A stretch of DNA of 64,000 bases, taken from positions 54,128 to 118,127 of the forward strand of contig JAFDYN010000019.1 in assembly GCA_018267385.1 (NCBI GenBank), in the 5' to 3' direction. The position numbers and the translations under genes were made by a program. This DNA comes from Bacteroidota bacterium. Lineage in GTDB: Bacteria > Bacteroidota > Bacteroidia > Chitinophagales > LD1. Below, in pieces: positions 43,682 through 52,240 of the stretch (positions are counted from its first letter, which is position 1; every line of letters starts with the position of its first letter). The notes beneath the pieces were generated by a model. The model searched no databases. It was not told where the DNA came from and worked only from the letters and a program-made list of their open reading frames with translations.

Positions 43682-44784
43682 TGCAGGCCAGGAAGGAAGA
43701 GTTTCATACAATAGATGCACTGCGTTTTTTTGCATTTCTCAGGGTTTATTTTCATCATTTGTATGTACCGGTCGATTTTGGCCTGTTCAGCACACTGAAA
43801 AGGGGGGGAGGCATAGGTGTCGTTTTCTTCTTTGTACTGAGCGGCTTTCTGATCACATGGATCCTCACGAGCACCAAACTGGAGGCAGGAAAGATCGACC
43901 TGAAGCGCTTTTACGCAAAGCGTATCCTGCGTATCTGGCCTTTATTTTATGTGTACCTGCTCATCGTATACCTGGCGCCCTCCGCCATACGCGGGTACCT
44001 GGGCTACGATGGCTGGGGATATGCACCAGACTGGCGGGCTTCCTTCGCATTTTTAGAAAACTATCAGATCATTATCCATCACGCCTGGCCGGCCTATTCA
44101 GGTCTGGTCATCACCTGGTCGCTCTGCATAGAGGAGCATTTTTATATCCTATGGGCGCTCCTGATGGTGATCTGGCCTGTGCGGCGTATACCCCTGTTGA
44201 TGGCCGGCCTGATAGCTACAGCGGTCATAGCCCGTGTAGCGGCGCTGCACTACATGCCGGCATATGATATCAATACGAATGAGGTGATCACATCGCTGGA
44301 TTATTTTGCCTGTGGCGGGCTGGTAGGCTACTGGGTGGCTGCTCACAGAGACAGGTTTGAGGCATTTATCCTCGGCATCCCTTATCTGCTACGGGTGGCA
44401 TATTGTGTATTTACGGTCTTTATTGTTTTCGGTGGCGGCAGCCTTTTTACTTTGCTGCACCTTCCCGATTATTTGCATCCGCTTTTGTTCTCGGCGGTAT
44501 TTGCCGGGCTGATAGCCGTAGTGATCCCGTCGGGATCGGATATCAGGATCAGTGTCGGCAATCCACTTTCATACCTGGGCAGGATCAGCTACGGGCTCTA
44601 CCTCTTTCACGGCATGGTCATTATCGCTACGCTCAAGGTACTGAGCGACCATCACCTGCAGATAGACACGGTGCCGATGCTCTGCCTGGATATTCTCATT
44701 ACATTTGGCATATCTGTTTTGATCGCTGCAGCGTTTTATCATTTCTTTGAGAAGCCTATCTTAGGCCTGAAAAAACACCTCTGA
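43681..44784 (+). CDS. Acyltransferase 3 family membrane protein
   Basis: 367 residues with about ten membrane helices. IDALRFFAFLRVYFHHLYVP contains the essential His of the family; IGVVFFFVLSGFLITWIL and KRFYAKRILRIWPLFY with the conserved Arg follow, and SLCIEEHFYILW gives the conserved E. These enzymes O-acetylate (or otherwise acylate) surface sugars across the membrane. It is translationally coupled to recR by a 1-base overlap and is followed by a GT2 fusion, so it probably acts on surface polysaccharide. Confidence 0.9.
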   Translation: MQARKEEFHTIDALRFFAFLRVYFHHLYVPVDFGLFSTLKRGGGIGVVFFFVLSGFLITWILTSTKLEAGKIDLKRFYAKRILRIWPLFYVYLLIVYLAPSAIRGYLGYDGWGYAPDWRASFAFLENYQIIIHHAWPAYSGLVITWSLCIEEHFYILWALLMVIWPVRRIPLLMAGLIATAVIARVAALHYMPAYDINTNEVITSLDYFACGGLVGYWVAAHRDRFEAFILGIPYLLRVAYCVFTVFIVFGGGSLFTLLHLPDYLHPLLFSAVFAGLIAVVIPSGSDIRISVGNPLSYLGRISYGLYLFHGMVIIATLKVLSDHHLQIDTVPMLCLDILITFGISVLIAAAFYHFFEKPILGLKKHL

Positions 44785-44787
44785 CCC

Positions 44788-46713
44788 TTGCAACTGAGCG
44801 TCGTCATAGTAAACTATAATGTCCGGTACTTTCTGGAGCAGTGCCTCCTGTCTGTACAGCGGGCAGCACGCGGTATAGAGACGGAGGTGATAGTGGTAGA
44901 CAATAACTCCGGCGATGGCTCGGTAGACTATATCAGGTCAAAGTTTCCGACTGTCAATGTCATAGCCAATAAGGATAATCCGGGCTTCTCGAAGGCTAAC
45001 AACCAGGCGATCGCTATCGCAAAGGGCAAATACATCCTGATATTGAATCCTGATACCGTAGTGGCAGAGGATACATTTCAGATCTGTATGCAGTTTATGG
45101 AAAGCCATGCAGATGCAGGTGCGCTGGGGGTGAGGATGGTAGATGGCAAAGGTACCTTCCTGCCGGAATCCAAGCGGGCACTGCCTACACCTGAGGTAGC
45201 TTTCTACAAGATGTTTGGTTTGGCCTCGATCTTTAGGCACTCACGACGCTTTGGACGCTATCATCTCAGCTATCTGCCCGAGACGGAGACACATGCAGTG
45301 GATATCCTCTCCGGTGCATTTATGTTCTTTAAGAAAGAAGTGCTGGATCAGATCGGCTACTTTGATGAGACGTTCTTTATGTATGGAGAGGATATCGATC
45401 TCAGCTACCGGGTGTTGCTCGGTGGCTACAAAAATTACTATCTCGCCGATACCACTATCATCCACTATAAGGGCGAATCAACCAAAAAGGGCAGCCTGAA
45501 CTACGTGCGCGTTTTCTACCAGGCTATGATCATCTTTGCCAGGAAGCATTTTGCCTCGGCAGGAGCAGGTATATTTTCTTTCCTGATCAATATGGCGGTA
45601 GTCTTTCGCGCGCTGGTCACACTAGCGCTTAATGTACTCTCATCGTCATACCTACTACTGATAGATGCGCTGATCAGTTTTGGTGGTATCTTCTATCTGG
45701 TCCACTTCTGGGCCGGCAATGTGAAGAATGCTCAGGAATACTATCCGCCGATCTTCATTGGCGGAGTGGTGCCGGCTTATATACTCATCTGGATCATATC
45801 TACCTATTTCAGCGGCGGTTACGAAAAGCCCTATCGCATCAGCCCCATCTTTCGCGGTATGGCGGCAGGTACACTTGTTATTGCGGCACTGTATGGCTTC
45901 CTGCCGGAGGAGTGGCGCTTCTCGCGGGCTATTATTCTGTTGGGCGCAGTGTGTACGGGTTTTGTGATGCTGATCACGCGCCTGCTGCACAATGTACTCC
46001 GCTATCAGCAGCTATCTTTTGAAAGGGTAGATAATCATCGTGTAGTGATAGTCGGTTCTGAGGAAATCATGCCGCGCGCTCGTCAAGTACTTCGCATGGT
46101 ATCGCCATCGAGCGAACTTGTCTCTGAAGTGGATATAAAGAGTGGGGTTGATGGCATTCGATCTATGTTAAACTTGTACAAACCCAAGGAAGTAATTTTC
46201 TGTTCCGATGCTTTATCATACAAAGAGATCATCACCAATATCGTAGCGTTAGGAGAGCAGTATGATTACAAAATACTCAACCCAACTGCGGATACGCTCA
46301 TAGGTAGCAACTCTAAGAATCAAGCAGGCGATCTGTATGCAGCCGATCTCAATCTGAATCTTTCGCGCCCTATCACGCGCAGACAGAAGCGTTTGTTTGA
46401 TATAGCAACATGCTTGTTTATGCTGCCTTTCTTGCCCATACTTCTATTCATATCAGGTAGTGGGATTTTTGCGCAGTGGCTTGCAGTTCTCATAGGGAGA
46501 AAAACATGGATCGGATACTGGGCAGAAGGGGATGATGCGCAAAAGGGCTTACCCACTCTAAAATCAGCGGTGATAAGCCATGTAGGTGCCAATAAAACAC
46601 AAAGCCATCAGCCAGGGGATGTGCGCAAATTGAACTATCTTTATGCTAAGCACTATACGGTCACAGAGGACCTGAATGTGCTGGTAAAGAATCTTTCTGC
46701 ACTAGGCAAATGA
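44788..46713 (+). CDS. GT2 glycosyltransferase fused to a phosphoglycosyltransferase-like membrane region
   Basis: 641 residues from TTG 44788 (no ATG is close). Residues 1-250 are a rhamnosyltransferase-like GT2 domain: LSVVIVNYNVRYFLEQCL, VIVVDNNSGDGSV, NPGFSKANNQAI, ILNPDTVV, FFMYGEDIDLSYRV. Four to five membrane helices follow (about 265-415). Next comes a Rossmann-like domain (HRVVIVGSEEI, PKEVIFCSDALSYKEI) and the segment RRQKRLFDIATCLFMLPFLPILLF. That order copies the N-terminal part of WbaP/WcaJ-type polyprenyl glycosylphosphotransferases, but the catalytic C-terminal domain is short or lost. It may initiate or regulate chain assembly, or be a GT2 with an inherited membrane anchor. 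Confidence 0.8.
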   Translation: MQLSVVIVNYNVRYFLEQCLLSVQRAARGIETEVIVVDNNSGDGSVDYIRSKFPTVNVIANKDNPGFSKANNQAIAIAKGKYILILNPDTVVAEDTFQICMQFMESHADAGALGVRMVDGKGTFLPESKRALPTPEVAFYKMFGLASIFRHSRRFGRYHLSYLPETETHAVDILSGAFMFFKKEVLDQIGYFDETFFMYGEDIDLSYRVLLGGYKNYYLADTTIIHYKGESTKKGSLNYVRVFYQAMIIFARKHFASAGAGIFSFLINMAVVFRALVTLALNVLSSSYLLLIDALISFGGIFYLVHFWAGNVKNAQEYYPPIFIGGVVPAYILIWIISTYFSGGYEKPYRISPIFRGMAAGTLVIAALYGFLPEEWRFSRAIILLGAVCTGFVMLITRLLHNVLRYQQLSFERVDNHRVVIVGSEEIMPRARQVLRMVSPSSELVSEVDIKSGVDGIRSMLNLYKPKEVIFCSDALSYKEIITNIVALGEQYDYKILNPTADTLIGSNSKNQAGDLYAADLNLNLSRPITRRQKRLFDIATCLFMLPFLPILLFISGSGIFAQWLAVLIGRKTWIGYWAEGDDAQKGLPTLKSAVISHVGANKTQSHQPGDVRKLNYLYAKHYTVTEDLNVLVKNLSALGK

Positions 46714-47015
46714 AAAAGCTGAAATGCATATTGCTTTGCTTGCTGATCTGCTCAGCAGGTGGTTCCTTCGCTCAGTCTGCGAATAGAGTAAAGGTGCTCA
46801 GCCTGCTACTGGAAACGTCGAGGTCCAGAATACATATGGGGCCGCAGCTACTACAGATAAATGAGACAAAACCTATTCCTTCCATCTCTGTATTAGCACA
46901 TGTTGATGCATTGCCCAAATACTCTCTACCAAAAGGGAATGTAGTCTGCCGGCTGGAGGAGTATGTCCAGCTCCACACACCGATGAAGCTCAATATCGGA
47001 GTAGGAGGGCAGTAG
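46710..47015 (+). CDS. Small secreted hypothetical protein
   Basis: 101 residues, not recognised. It has a signal peptide (MKKLKCILLCLLICSAGGSFAQ), a basic start and AQ cleavage typical of the other secreted proteins here. The mature 79 residues have no repeats (LSLLLETSRSRIHMGPQLL, NVVCRLEEYVQLHTPMKLNIG). The ATG overlaps the stop of the GT2 fusion (ATGA), so it is translated from the same message. Confidence 0.7.
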   Translation: MKKLKCILLCLLICSAGGSFAQSANRVKVLSLLLETSRSRIHMGPQLLQINETKPIPSISVLAHVDALPKYSLPKGNVVCRLEEYVQLHTPMKLNIGVGGQ

Positions 47016-47016
47016 G

Positions 47017-47436
47017 CTACTGATTCAGATACAATCCTGCATAGTTCTTGATCTTGATGATCATCGCACTCAAACCATTGGAGCGCTGAGAGGAGAGGTG
47101 AGAGCGGAGCCCCGTCTTGTCTATGAAATCCAGCTTGGCATCTACAATATCCTGAGGTTTCTGACCTGATAGCACGCGCCAGAGCAATGCTGCGAGGCCC
47201 TTGGTGATAGCGGTATTAGAGTCCACCTGTATCTGTACTGTGCCATCTACCATCTGCGCACGCATCCATACCTTAGACTGGCAACCCTTCACGATAAAAT
47301 CCTCTGTACGGTACTCCTCGGGATAAGCCGGCAATAGCCGCCCCTGCTCTATAATATACTCATACTTGTCCATCTGATCCTCAAACTGATCAAACTCGTC
47401 TATGATCTCAGCCTCTATCTCTGCTATGCTTGCCAT
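47017..47436 (-). CDS. sufE: SufE family Fe-S assembly protein
   Basis: 139 residues from ATG 47436 (MASIAEIEAEIIDEF); the frame is open to 47517 but runs into the ftsZ terminator. IEQGRLLPAYPEEYRTEDFIVKGCQSKVW contains the sulfur-accepting Cys52 in GCQSKVW, and SGQKPQDIVDAKLDFIDKTGLRSHLSSQRSNG is the typical end. SufE takes persulfide sulfur from the cysteine desulfurase SufS and stimulates it. SufS is not in this window. Confidence 0.93.
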   Translation of the reverse strand: MASIAEIEAEIIDEFDQFEDQMDKYEYIIEQGRLLPAYPEEYRTEDFIVKGCQSKVWMRAQMVDGTVQIQVDSNTAITKGLAALLWRVLSGQKPQDIVDAKLDFIDKTGLRSHLSSQRSNGLSAMIIKIKNYAGLYLNQ

Positions 47437-47514
47437 ACTTGTAGTGTATTCCTCTGTGCCCTCAAACTTGATGTCGTCAAGAGCCAAAAACTTTGCGACC
47501 TCTGTGTAGTAAAA

Positions 47515-47546
47515 CAAAAAACCGGCACCTCAGATGCCGGTTTCAA
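47515..47546. terminator. Terminator of the dcw cluster
   Basis: AAACCGGCA-CCTCAGA-TGCCGGTTT with T-run when read on the minus strand, 25 bases beyond the ftsZ stop. Confidence 0.85.
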
Positions 47547-47568
47547 AACTAAACAAGAATTTTTATTA

Positions 47569-49356
47569 CTAGTCTACATTGTCATGCAGGAAGGAGTTAT
47601 TCTTCTTGACCTCCGGGCGCTGATTCATGCTATCCTCGCCTATAGAGTAGCGTGACAGGTCAGTATTGTTTGAGTGCATGGTGTTTTGCACCTCTACACC
47701 CTTGCGGAGGTATGCCGGTGTGCTTTCCATCTCATTCATGTTGCCCTTATTCATAGAGCGGTAGCTGAGCTGGGAGAGGATACGCTTGCGGTCGTTGAGC
47801 TGACGGTCCAGAGATTCTTTGCTCACTGGCTCATTAGCACTGGTCTCATAGCTCTTGACATTGAATACTACGAAGTTTTCTTCCTCTTTCTCCTCACCGG
47901 CTACTGCCTCTATCTCAGACACAGTGGTTACCTCTATGATCTCATCCTGTACCTCTGCCACCGGCTCAGCTTCTATGATCTCTTCGATCTCTTCTGTTAC
48001 ATGCAGTTCTTCTACTACAACAGTTTCCACTACAGCCTCCTCATGCAGCAGCTCTTGTTCTATCACCTCCTCGCTTAACGGAGTTTCAGATGTTTCAAAC
48101 TCAAATACCACTACATTATCATTAGTCACTTCCTCGGCCTTGGTGTCGAGCATAGAGAAGAGGGTATATGGTTCTTCTTCCTCCAAATTGAGTGTTACTT
48201 TCTCCTCTACGGGAGGCGCTGCAGCTACTACAGGCATCTCGCGTACTGGCTTTTTAGCCACCGGCTCAGCCTCCAGATTGATCAGGTTGAGTTGTGATTC
48301 CTTCACGGCTGGTTTAGCCTCTGGTGCCTTTACCTCTTCATTCAGGTCACGTACTACCTTATTCACCGGAGTGAGGAAAGCAGGCTTGTACGTAGCCTCA
48401 AAGCCCGTAGCGATGATCGTCACCGACAGCTTGGAGCCGAGGCTGGCATCGTCACAGGTACCGAAGATGATATCGGTATCCTTGGCTACTTCCTGTATGT
48501 ACTCATTGATCTCTGTGATCTCATCTATTGTCACCTGCTCGTCCAGTCCGGAAGAAATATTCACAAGGATCTTCTTTGCACCGCGTACATCGTTATCATT
48601 CAGCAGCGGTGAGTTGAGCGCGCCTTGTACCGCCTTCATCGCACGGCCATTGCCCTCTGCTATCGCAGAGCCCATGATCGCAGCGCCGCCACTGGTCATC
48701 ACATACTTCACGTCCGCGAAGTCTACGTTGATATAACCCGGCACGGTGATGATCTCGGAGATGCTCTTGGCAGCCATGGTCAGTATGTTATTCGCATGGT
48801 TGAAAGCGTCTGACTGACGGGCATTACCATACATCTCGCGGATCTTGTCATTAGAGATCACGAGGATGGTGTCTACCTGCTCCTTTAGCCTCTCTATACC
48901 TTGTAGCGCCTGGTTGTATTTTCTCTTGCCCTCAAAAGAGAATGGCGTGGTCACGATACCCACGGTGAGGATGCCCAGCTCACGCGCTACCCGCGCTACT
49001 ACAGGCGCGCCACCGGTACCTGTACCACCACCCATACCGGCAGTGACAAATACCATCTTGGTATTCTTGCTCAGTATCTCACGAATCTCTTCGATAGACT
49101 CCTCCGTGGCCTGTGCACCGCACTCAGGATTAGATCCTGCGCCGAGGCCTTGGGTCAGTTTTGGTCCGAGTTGGATTTTATTAGGCACCTTGCTGGTATC
49201 GAGTGCCTGTGAGTCGGTATTGCCTATCACAAAGTTCACACCGATGATGCCTTGCTCATACATATGGTTTACGGCGTTGCTACCGCCGCCGCCTACGCCC
49301 ACTACCTTGATGATAGAAGACTGATCTTTTGGCAGGTCAAATTGGAGGTTAGTCAT
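47569..49356 (-). CDS. ftsZ: Cell division protein FtsZ
   Basis: 595 residues, longer than the usual 380-400 because of a C-terminal extension. The GTPase part is complete: VGVGGGGSNAVNHM, the GTP-binding GGGTGTG (109-115), VARVARELGILTVGIVTTPFSFEG, and the T7 loop NVDFADVKYVM with the catalytic Asp residues. From about 335 to 560 runs an acidic Glu/Val-rich disordered linker (EEVVVEELHVTEEIEEI-like segments), ending in a conserved tail PAYLRKGVEVQN and NNSFLHDNVD. It polymerises into the Z ring with FtsA as membrane tether. It is the last gene of the dcw operon. Confidence 0.97.
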   Translation of the reverse strand: MTNLQFDLPKDQSSIIKVVGVGGGGSNAVNHMYEQGIIGVNFVIGNTDSQALDTSKVPNKIQLGPKLTQGLGAGSNPECGAQATEESIEEIREILSKNTKMVFVTAGMGGGTGTGGAPVVARVARELGILTVGIVTTPFSFEGKRKYNQALQGIERLKEQVDTILVISNDKIREMYGNARQSDAFNHANNILTMAAKSISEIITVPGYINVDFADVKYVMTSGGAAIMGSAIAEGNGRAMKAVQGALNSPLLNDNDVRGAKKILVNISSGLDEQVTIDEITEINEYIQEVAKDTDIIFGTCDDASLGSKLSVTIIATGFEATYKPAFLTPVNKVVRDLNEEVKAPEAKPAVKESQLNLINLEAEPVAKKPVREMPVVAAAPPVEEKVTLNLEEEEPYTLFSMLDTKAEEVTNDNVVVFEFETSETPLSEEVIEQELLHEEAVVETVVVEELHVTEEIEEIIEAEPVAEVQDEIIEVTTVSEIEAVAGEEKEEENFVVFNVKSYETSANEPVSKESLDRQLNDRKRILSQLSYRSMNKGNMNEMESTPAYLRKGVEVQNTMHSNNTDLSRYSIGEDSMNQRPEVKKNNSFLHDNVD

Positions 49357-49408
49357 ATCTCTAAGTTTTAATCGTTAGGGTAATTTATTCTTGTTTTGTT
49401 CTTCTGTT

Positions 49409-50821
49409 TTACTGGAAATCGTTATTCACACTCTCATCTTCAAACCAGTCCTTTACATTGGTGAGCAGGCCTTTGACCCATGAGTCCTTCTTGGGTTTTT
49501 TCATCGGCTCGGGATCTTTCTGCATCTCAAAGTGAACAGGCGGCGCCTCCTCTACTATAGGTGCCTCTACTACCACTTCTTCTACTACGGCTGCTATTAC
49601 CTCTTTCTCCTTTGCTGCGGCCTCTGCCTTACGCTTGTTATTGCTGCGCTGCTGATCCTCCAGCTCCTTGATGCCCTCTATGATGAGGCCTATAGCCGTA
49701 GAGTACATAGGGTTCTTCAGGTCTTCCTTAGTATCCTTAGCCAGGTACTCAGTAGGCAGGCCGATGCGCGCGCTGAGGCCGGTATGGTATTCTACCAGTT
49801 GCTTCAGGTGCTTCAGCTGAGAGCCACCGCCGGTGATCACTACGCCACCTATCAGCTTATTGGCATAGCCACTGCTGCGTATCTCAAAGTATACCTGCTG
49901 CACGATCTCCTCCATACGGGCATTGATGATCTTCGCCAGCATCTGCATAGAGATCTCCTTGCGCTCGCGGCCATTGATACCAGGGATAGAGATGATCTCA
50001 TTTTCCTGATTCTCCTGTGGCAGTGCGCTGCCAAAGCGTACCTTCAGTTTCTCAGCCTGCTTTTTCAGCACCATGCAGCCCGTCTTGATATCCTCAGTGA
50101 TGATATTGCCTGCGAACGGTATCACAGCCGTGTGGCGGATGATATTATCCTGGAAGATGGCGATGTCAGTAGTACCACCACCTATATCCACGAGGCATAC
50201 ACCGGCTTCCATTTCTTCTTCGCTCAGTACTGAAGCGGAAGATGCCAGTGGCTCAAGGATCAGACCGATCATCTGCAGGCCAGAACGCTCTACGCACTTC
50301 TTTATATTCTGGGCAGCAGCTACCTTGCCGGTGATGATGTGGAAATTGGCCTCCAGCCTGCTGCCACACATACCGATAGGCGTTTTGGCCACCGGATTGC
50401 CATCTATGAAAAACTCCTGTGGCAGCACATGGATGATACGCTCACCCGGCTCCAGCGCCAGGCGGTGCATGTTCTGGATCATAGCCTTGATATCGGTATC
50501 AGATACCTCTGTATCCTGATCTGCCAGTGTGTAGATATCGCGGTTCTGCTTGCTGGAGATGTGCTCTCCGGCTATACCCACATATACCGAGCGGATCTCT
50601 ACGCCGGACTGCTGCTCAGCCTGCGCCACAGCATCCTTGATGGCATTGACCGTCATCTCGATATTCACTACCTCGCCACGGGCCACACCCTGGCTGTCTG
50701 CGCGGCCTATACCGAGCACTTTTATCTTGCCATACTGGTCCTGCTGGCCCACGATGGCGGCTATCTTGGTAGTGCCTATGTCGAGGCCTACTACGATCGG
50801 ATTTTCTTTGACGGTCTGCAT
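49409..50821 (-). CDS. ftsA: Cell division protein FtsA
   Basis: 470 residues from ATG 50821 (MQTVKENPIVVGLDIGTTKIA), directly after the ftsQ stop; the frame is open to 50962 but that reads the ftsQ Lys/Pro tail antisense-frame and is Asn/Gln/Arg nonsense. The actin-like fold has GLDIGTTKIAAIVG (phosphate 1), VCLVDIGGGTTDIAIF (phosphate 2) and GGVVITGGGSQLKHL (adenosine). A Glu/Ala linker and a C-terminal amphipathic end (KDSWVKGLLTNVKDWFED) provide membrane binding. It anchors FtsZ. Confidence 0.96.
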   Translation of the reverse strand: MQTVKENPIVVGLDIGTTKIAAIVGQQDQYGKIKVLGIGRADSQGVARGEVVNIEMTVNAIKDAVAQAEQQSGVEIRSVYVGIAGEHISSKQNRDIYTLADQDTEVSDTDIKAMIQNMHRLALEPGERIIHVLPQEFFIDGNPVAKTPIGMCGSRLEANFHIITGKVAAAQNIKKCVERSGLQMIGLILEPLASSASVLSEEEMEAGVCLVDIGGGTTDIAIFQDNIIRHTAVIPFAGNIITEDIKTGCMVLKKQAEKLKVRFGSALPQENQENEIISIPGINGRERKEISMQMLAKIINARMEEIVQQVYFEIRSSGYANKLIGGVVITGGGSQLKHLKQLVEYHTGLSARIGLPTEYLAKDTKEDLKNPMYSTAIGLIIEGIKELEDQQRSNNKRKAEAAAKEKEVIAAVVEEVVVEAPIVEEAPPVHFEMQKDPEPMKKPKKDSWVKGLLTNVKDWFEDESVNNDFQ

Positions 50822-50822
50822 A

Positions 50823-51917
50823 CTAGTTGCGTTTATGGTTGGTTTTTTTAGCTTTTGATTTTGGTCTCTTTGGTTCGTCTGCTTTCGGTTTGTCGTCTGG
50901 TGCCGGTTCGTTTGCTGCCGGTTTTGCCGGTTTGTCTGTTGCCGGTTTCTTTGGTTTGTCACCGGACGGCTTTGCCGGTTTTTCAGTTGGTGTTTTGGCT
51001 GGTTTCGCTGCCGGTGCCGGAGTTGGTTTTTCGGTAGGCTCCGCTACCGGCTGGTCGTCTACCACTACTGCAGAGTCGCCTGCTATCGGCTCTGCTGGTT
51101 TCTCTTCCGGCATCTCGGGGCGGATGGCTAGTTCACCTCCCTTGCGTACGCCTATCACCTGGCCCTTGTACTTCAGGTTGATCACGCTGTAGTGGTCCCA
51201 GCCTACCTTGGTCAGTCCGTCGCGGTAGAAGATCTTCAGCTTGTCAAACTTCTCCTGCATCGATTCATCTGCCCTGCCGAACTCGATGGTGTGATAGCCC
51301 ATCTTAGTGTACAGCTCCATATCACCAGAACTTCTGACGTACACATGGTCTATCATAGATCCCATCAACGAGTCATGCTGCAGATATTTGGCTAGTCCGT
51401 AGATCTCAGAGAGGATGATGCTATCTCCATAAAGGTCCTCGCGCGTCTCCACCTCGCCGATAGCCACAGGCACATGTGCTGTAAATTTACCGCTGAGGGG
51501 TATCCTTTCGTTCATATCAGAGAGATAGTATCCCACACCGTCATTGTTGATTATGCGGATGACAGGCTGCTTCTGAGTGATCTCGGCGTGTACAGTGCGC
51601 GCGTGGTCTATGTATACCCGCGCATGCTGTATGAAAGGATCCTGCTGCAATCCCATCTCTATCGCCCTGAAATCCAGTGCTGACAAGGGTTTGCCGGTGA
51701 TCTGGCCTCCGGCGAGAGAGTTTACTTTAGCCGTGATCTCATCTGTGGTGAGGAAGCTCACGCCTGACTCATAGTCTATTTTGACCTGTATAGAAGAACA
51801 TACAAGCGATTTTTTCTGCTGCACGGCAGATGTGAGCGCGAAGACAAACAGGACCACAAACGCAGTCACTGAGAGCACCAGCATCACCTTCTTGAATATG
51901 TTCCAGAACTTTTTCAT
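50823..51917 (-). CDS. ftsQ: Cell division protein FtsQ with a Lys/Pro/Ala-rich tail
   Basis: 364 residues. One N-terminal helix (about 10-30, VMLVLSVTAFVVLFVFALTS), then the POTRA-like part (IDYESGVSFLTTDEITAKV, IEMGLQQDPFIQHARVYI) and the beta domain (VIRIINNDGVGYYLSDMNE). After about residue 265 comes a 95-residue tail of KPAKP, DKPKKP and PAPAAKPAK units, unlike the FtsQ of model bacteria. In FtsQ the C-terminus is periplasmic, so this tail would span peptidoglycan or bind it; that is inference. It bridges FtsB/FtsL in the divisome. Confidence 0.9.
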   Translation of the reverse strand: MKKFWNIFKKVMLVLSVTAFVVLFVFALTSAVQQKKSLVCSSIQVKIDYESGVSFLTTDEITAKVNSLAGGQITGKPLSALDFRAIEMGLQQDPFIQHARVYIDHARTVHAEITQKQPVIRIINNDGVGYYLSDMNERIPLSGKFTAHVPVAIGEVETREDLYGDSIILSEIYGLAKYLQHDSLMGSMIDHVYVRSSGDMELYTKMGYHTIEFGRADESMQEKFDKLKIFYRDGLTKVGWDHYSVINLKYKGQVIGVRKGGELAIRPEMPEEKPAEPIAGDSAVVVDDQPVAEPTEKPTPAPAAKPAKTPTEKPAKPSGDKPKKPATDKPAKPAANEPAPDDKPKADEPKRPKSKAKKTNHKRN

Positions 51918-51924
51918 TTCGATT

Positions 51925-52239
51925 TTATCCCTTTCTTTTCCTTAGATGGTAAAATACTTTCCTGTCCAGGTACCAGTTAGTATTTATGACTTCCCATCCG
52001 CTTTCACTCATTTTATTCAGCTCTGTCAAAACTGGATTAAGATTAGTACCCATTTCGCCACCCTTTATCTCTAACATTCTCGTCTCATATTTTTCGCCAT
52101 CAGAAATGTATATGTAACCTTTCTGAGCGTTGATCATCTCAAATATGACAGATGCATATTCATATTTATCCTGAGCTTTCACCCCAAAGGATAAAGTCAT
52201 TATAACAACGAATGCCAATATTGATGTTATCACTTTCAT
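51925..52239 (-). CDS. Small secreted protein inside the dcw cluster
   Basis: 104 residues. A signal peptide (MKVITSILAFVVIMTLSFGVKAQ) is followed by a beta-alpha domain (KYEYASVIFEMINAQKGYI, NPVLTELNKMSESGWEVIN, FYHLRKRKG) whose layout resembles DUF4177-like proteins (a Tyr-rich strand at the start, a GWE motif and a Lys/Arg-rich last strand). That match is by eye. It sits between murC (1-base gap) and ftsQ (7-base gap), a place with no gene in the standard order. It is more AT-rich than its neighbours, suggesting an insertion into the operon. Confidence 0.75.
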   Translation of the reverse strand: MKVITSILAFVVIMTLSFGVKAQDKYEYASVIFEMINAQKGYIYISDGEKYETRMLEIKGGEMGTNLNPVLTELNKMSESGWEVINTNWYLDRKVFYHLRKRKG

Positions 52240-52240
52240 G

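Noticed and set aside
47855..48736. 293-codon Ser/Thr-rich plus-strand frame opposite ftsZ
   Set aside because: The composition is a mirror of the acidic FtsZ linker; there is no signal or promoter.
50822..50962. N-terminal extension of FtsA (Asn/Gln/Arg-rich)
   Set aside because: It is the ftsQ tail read in another frame; family alignments place the FtsA start at ATG 50821.
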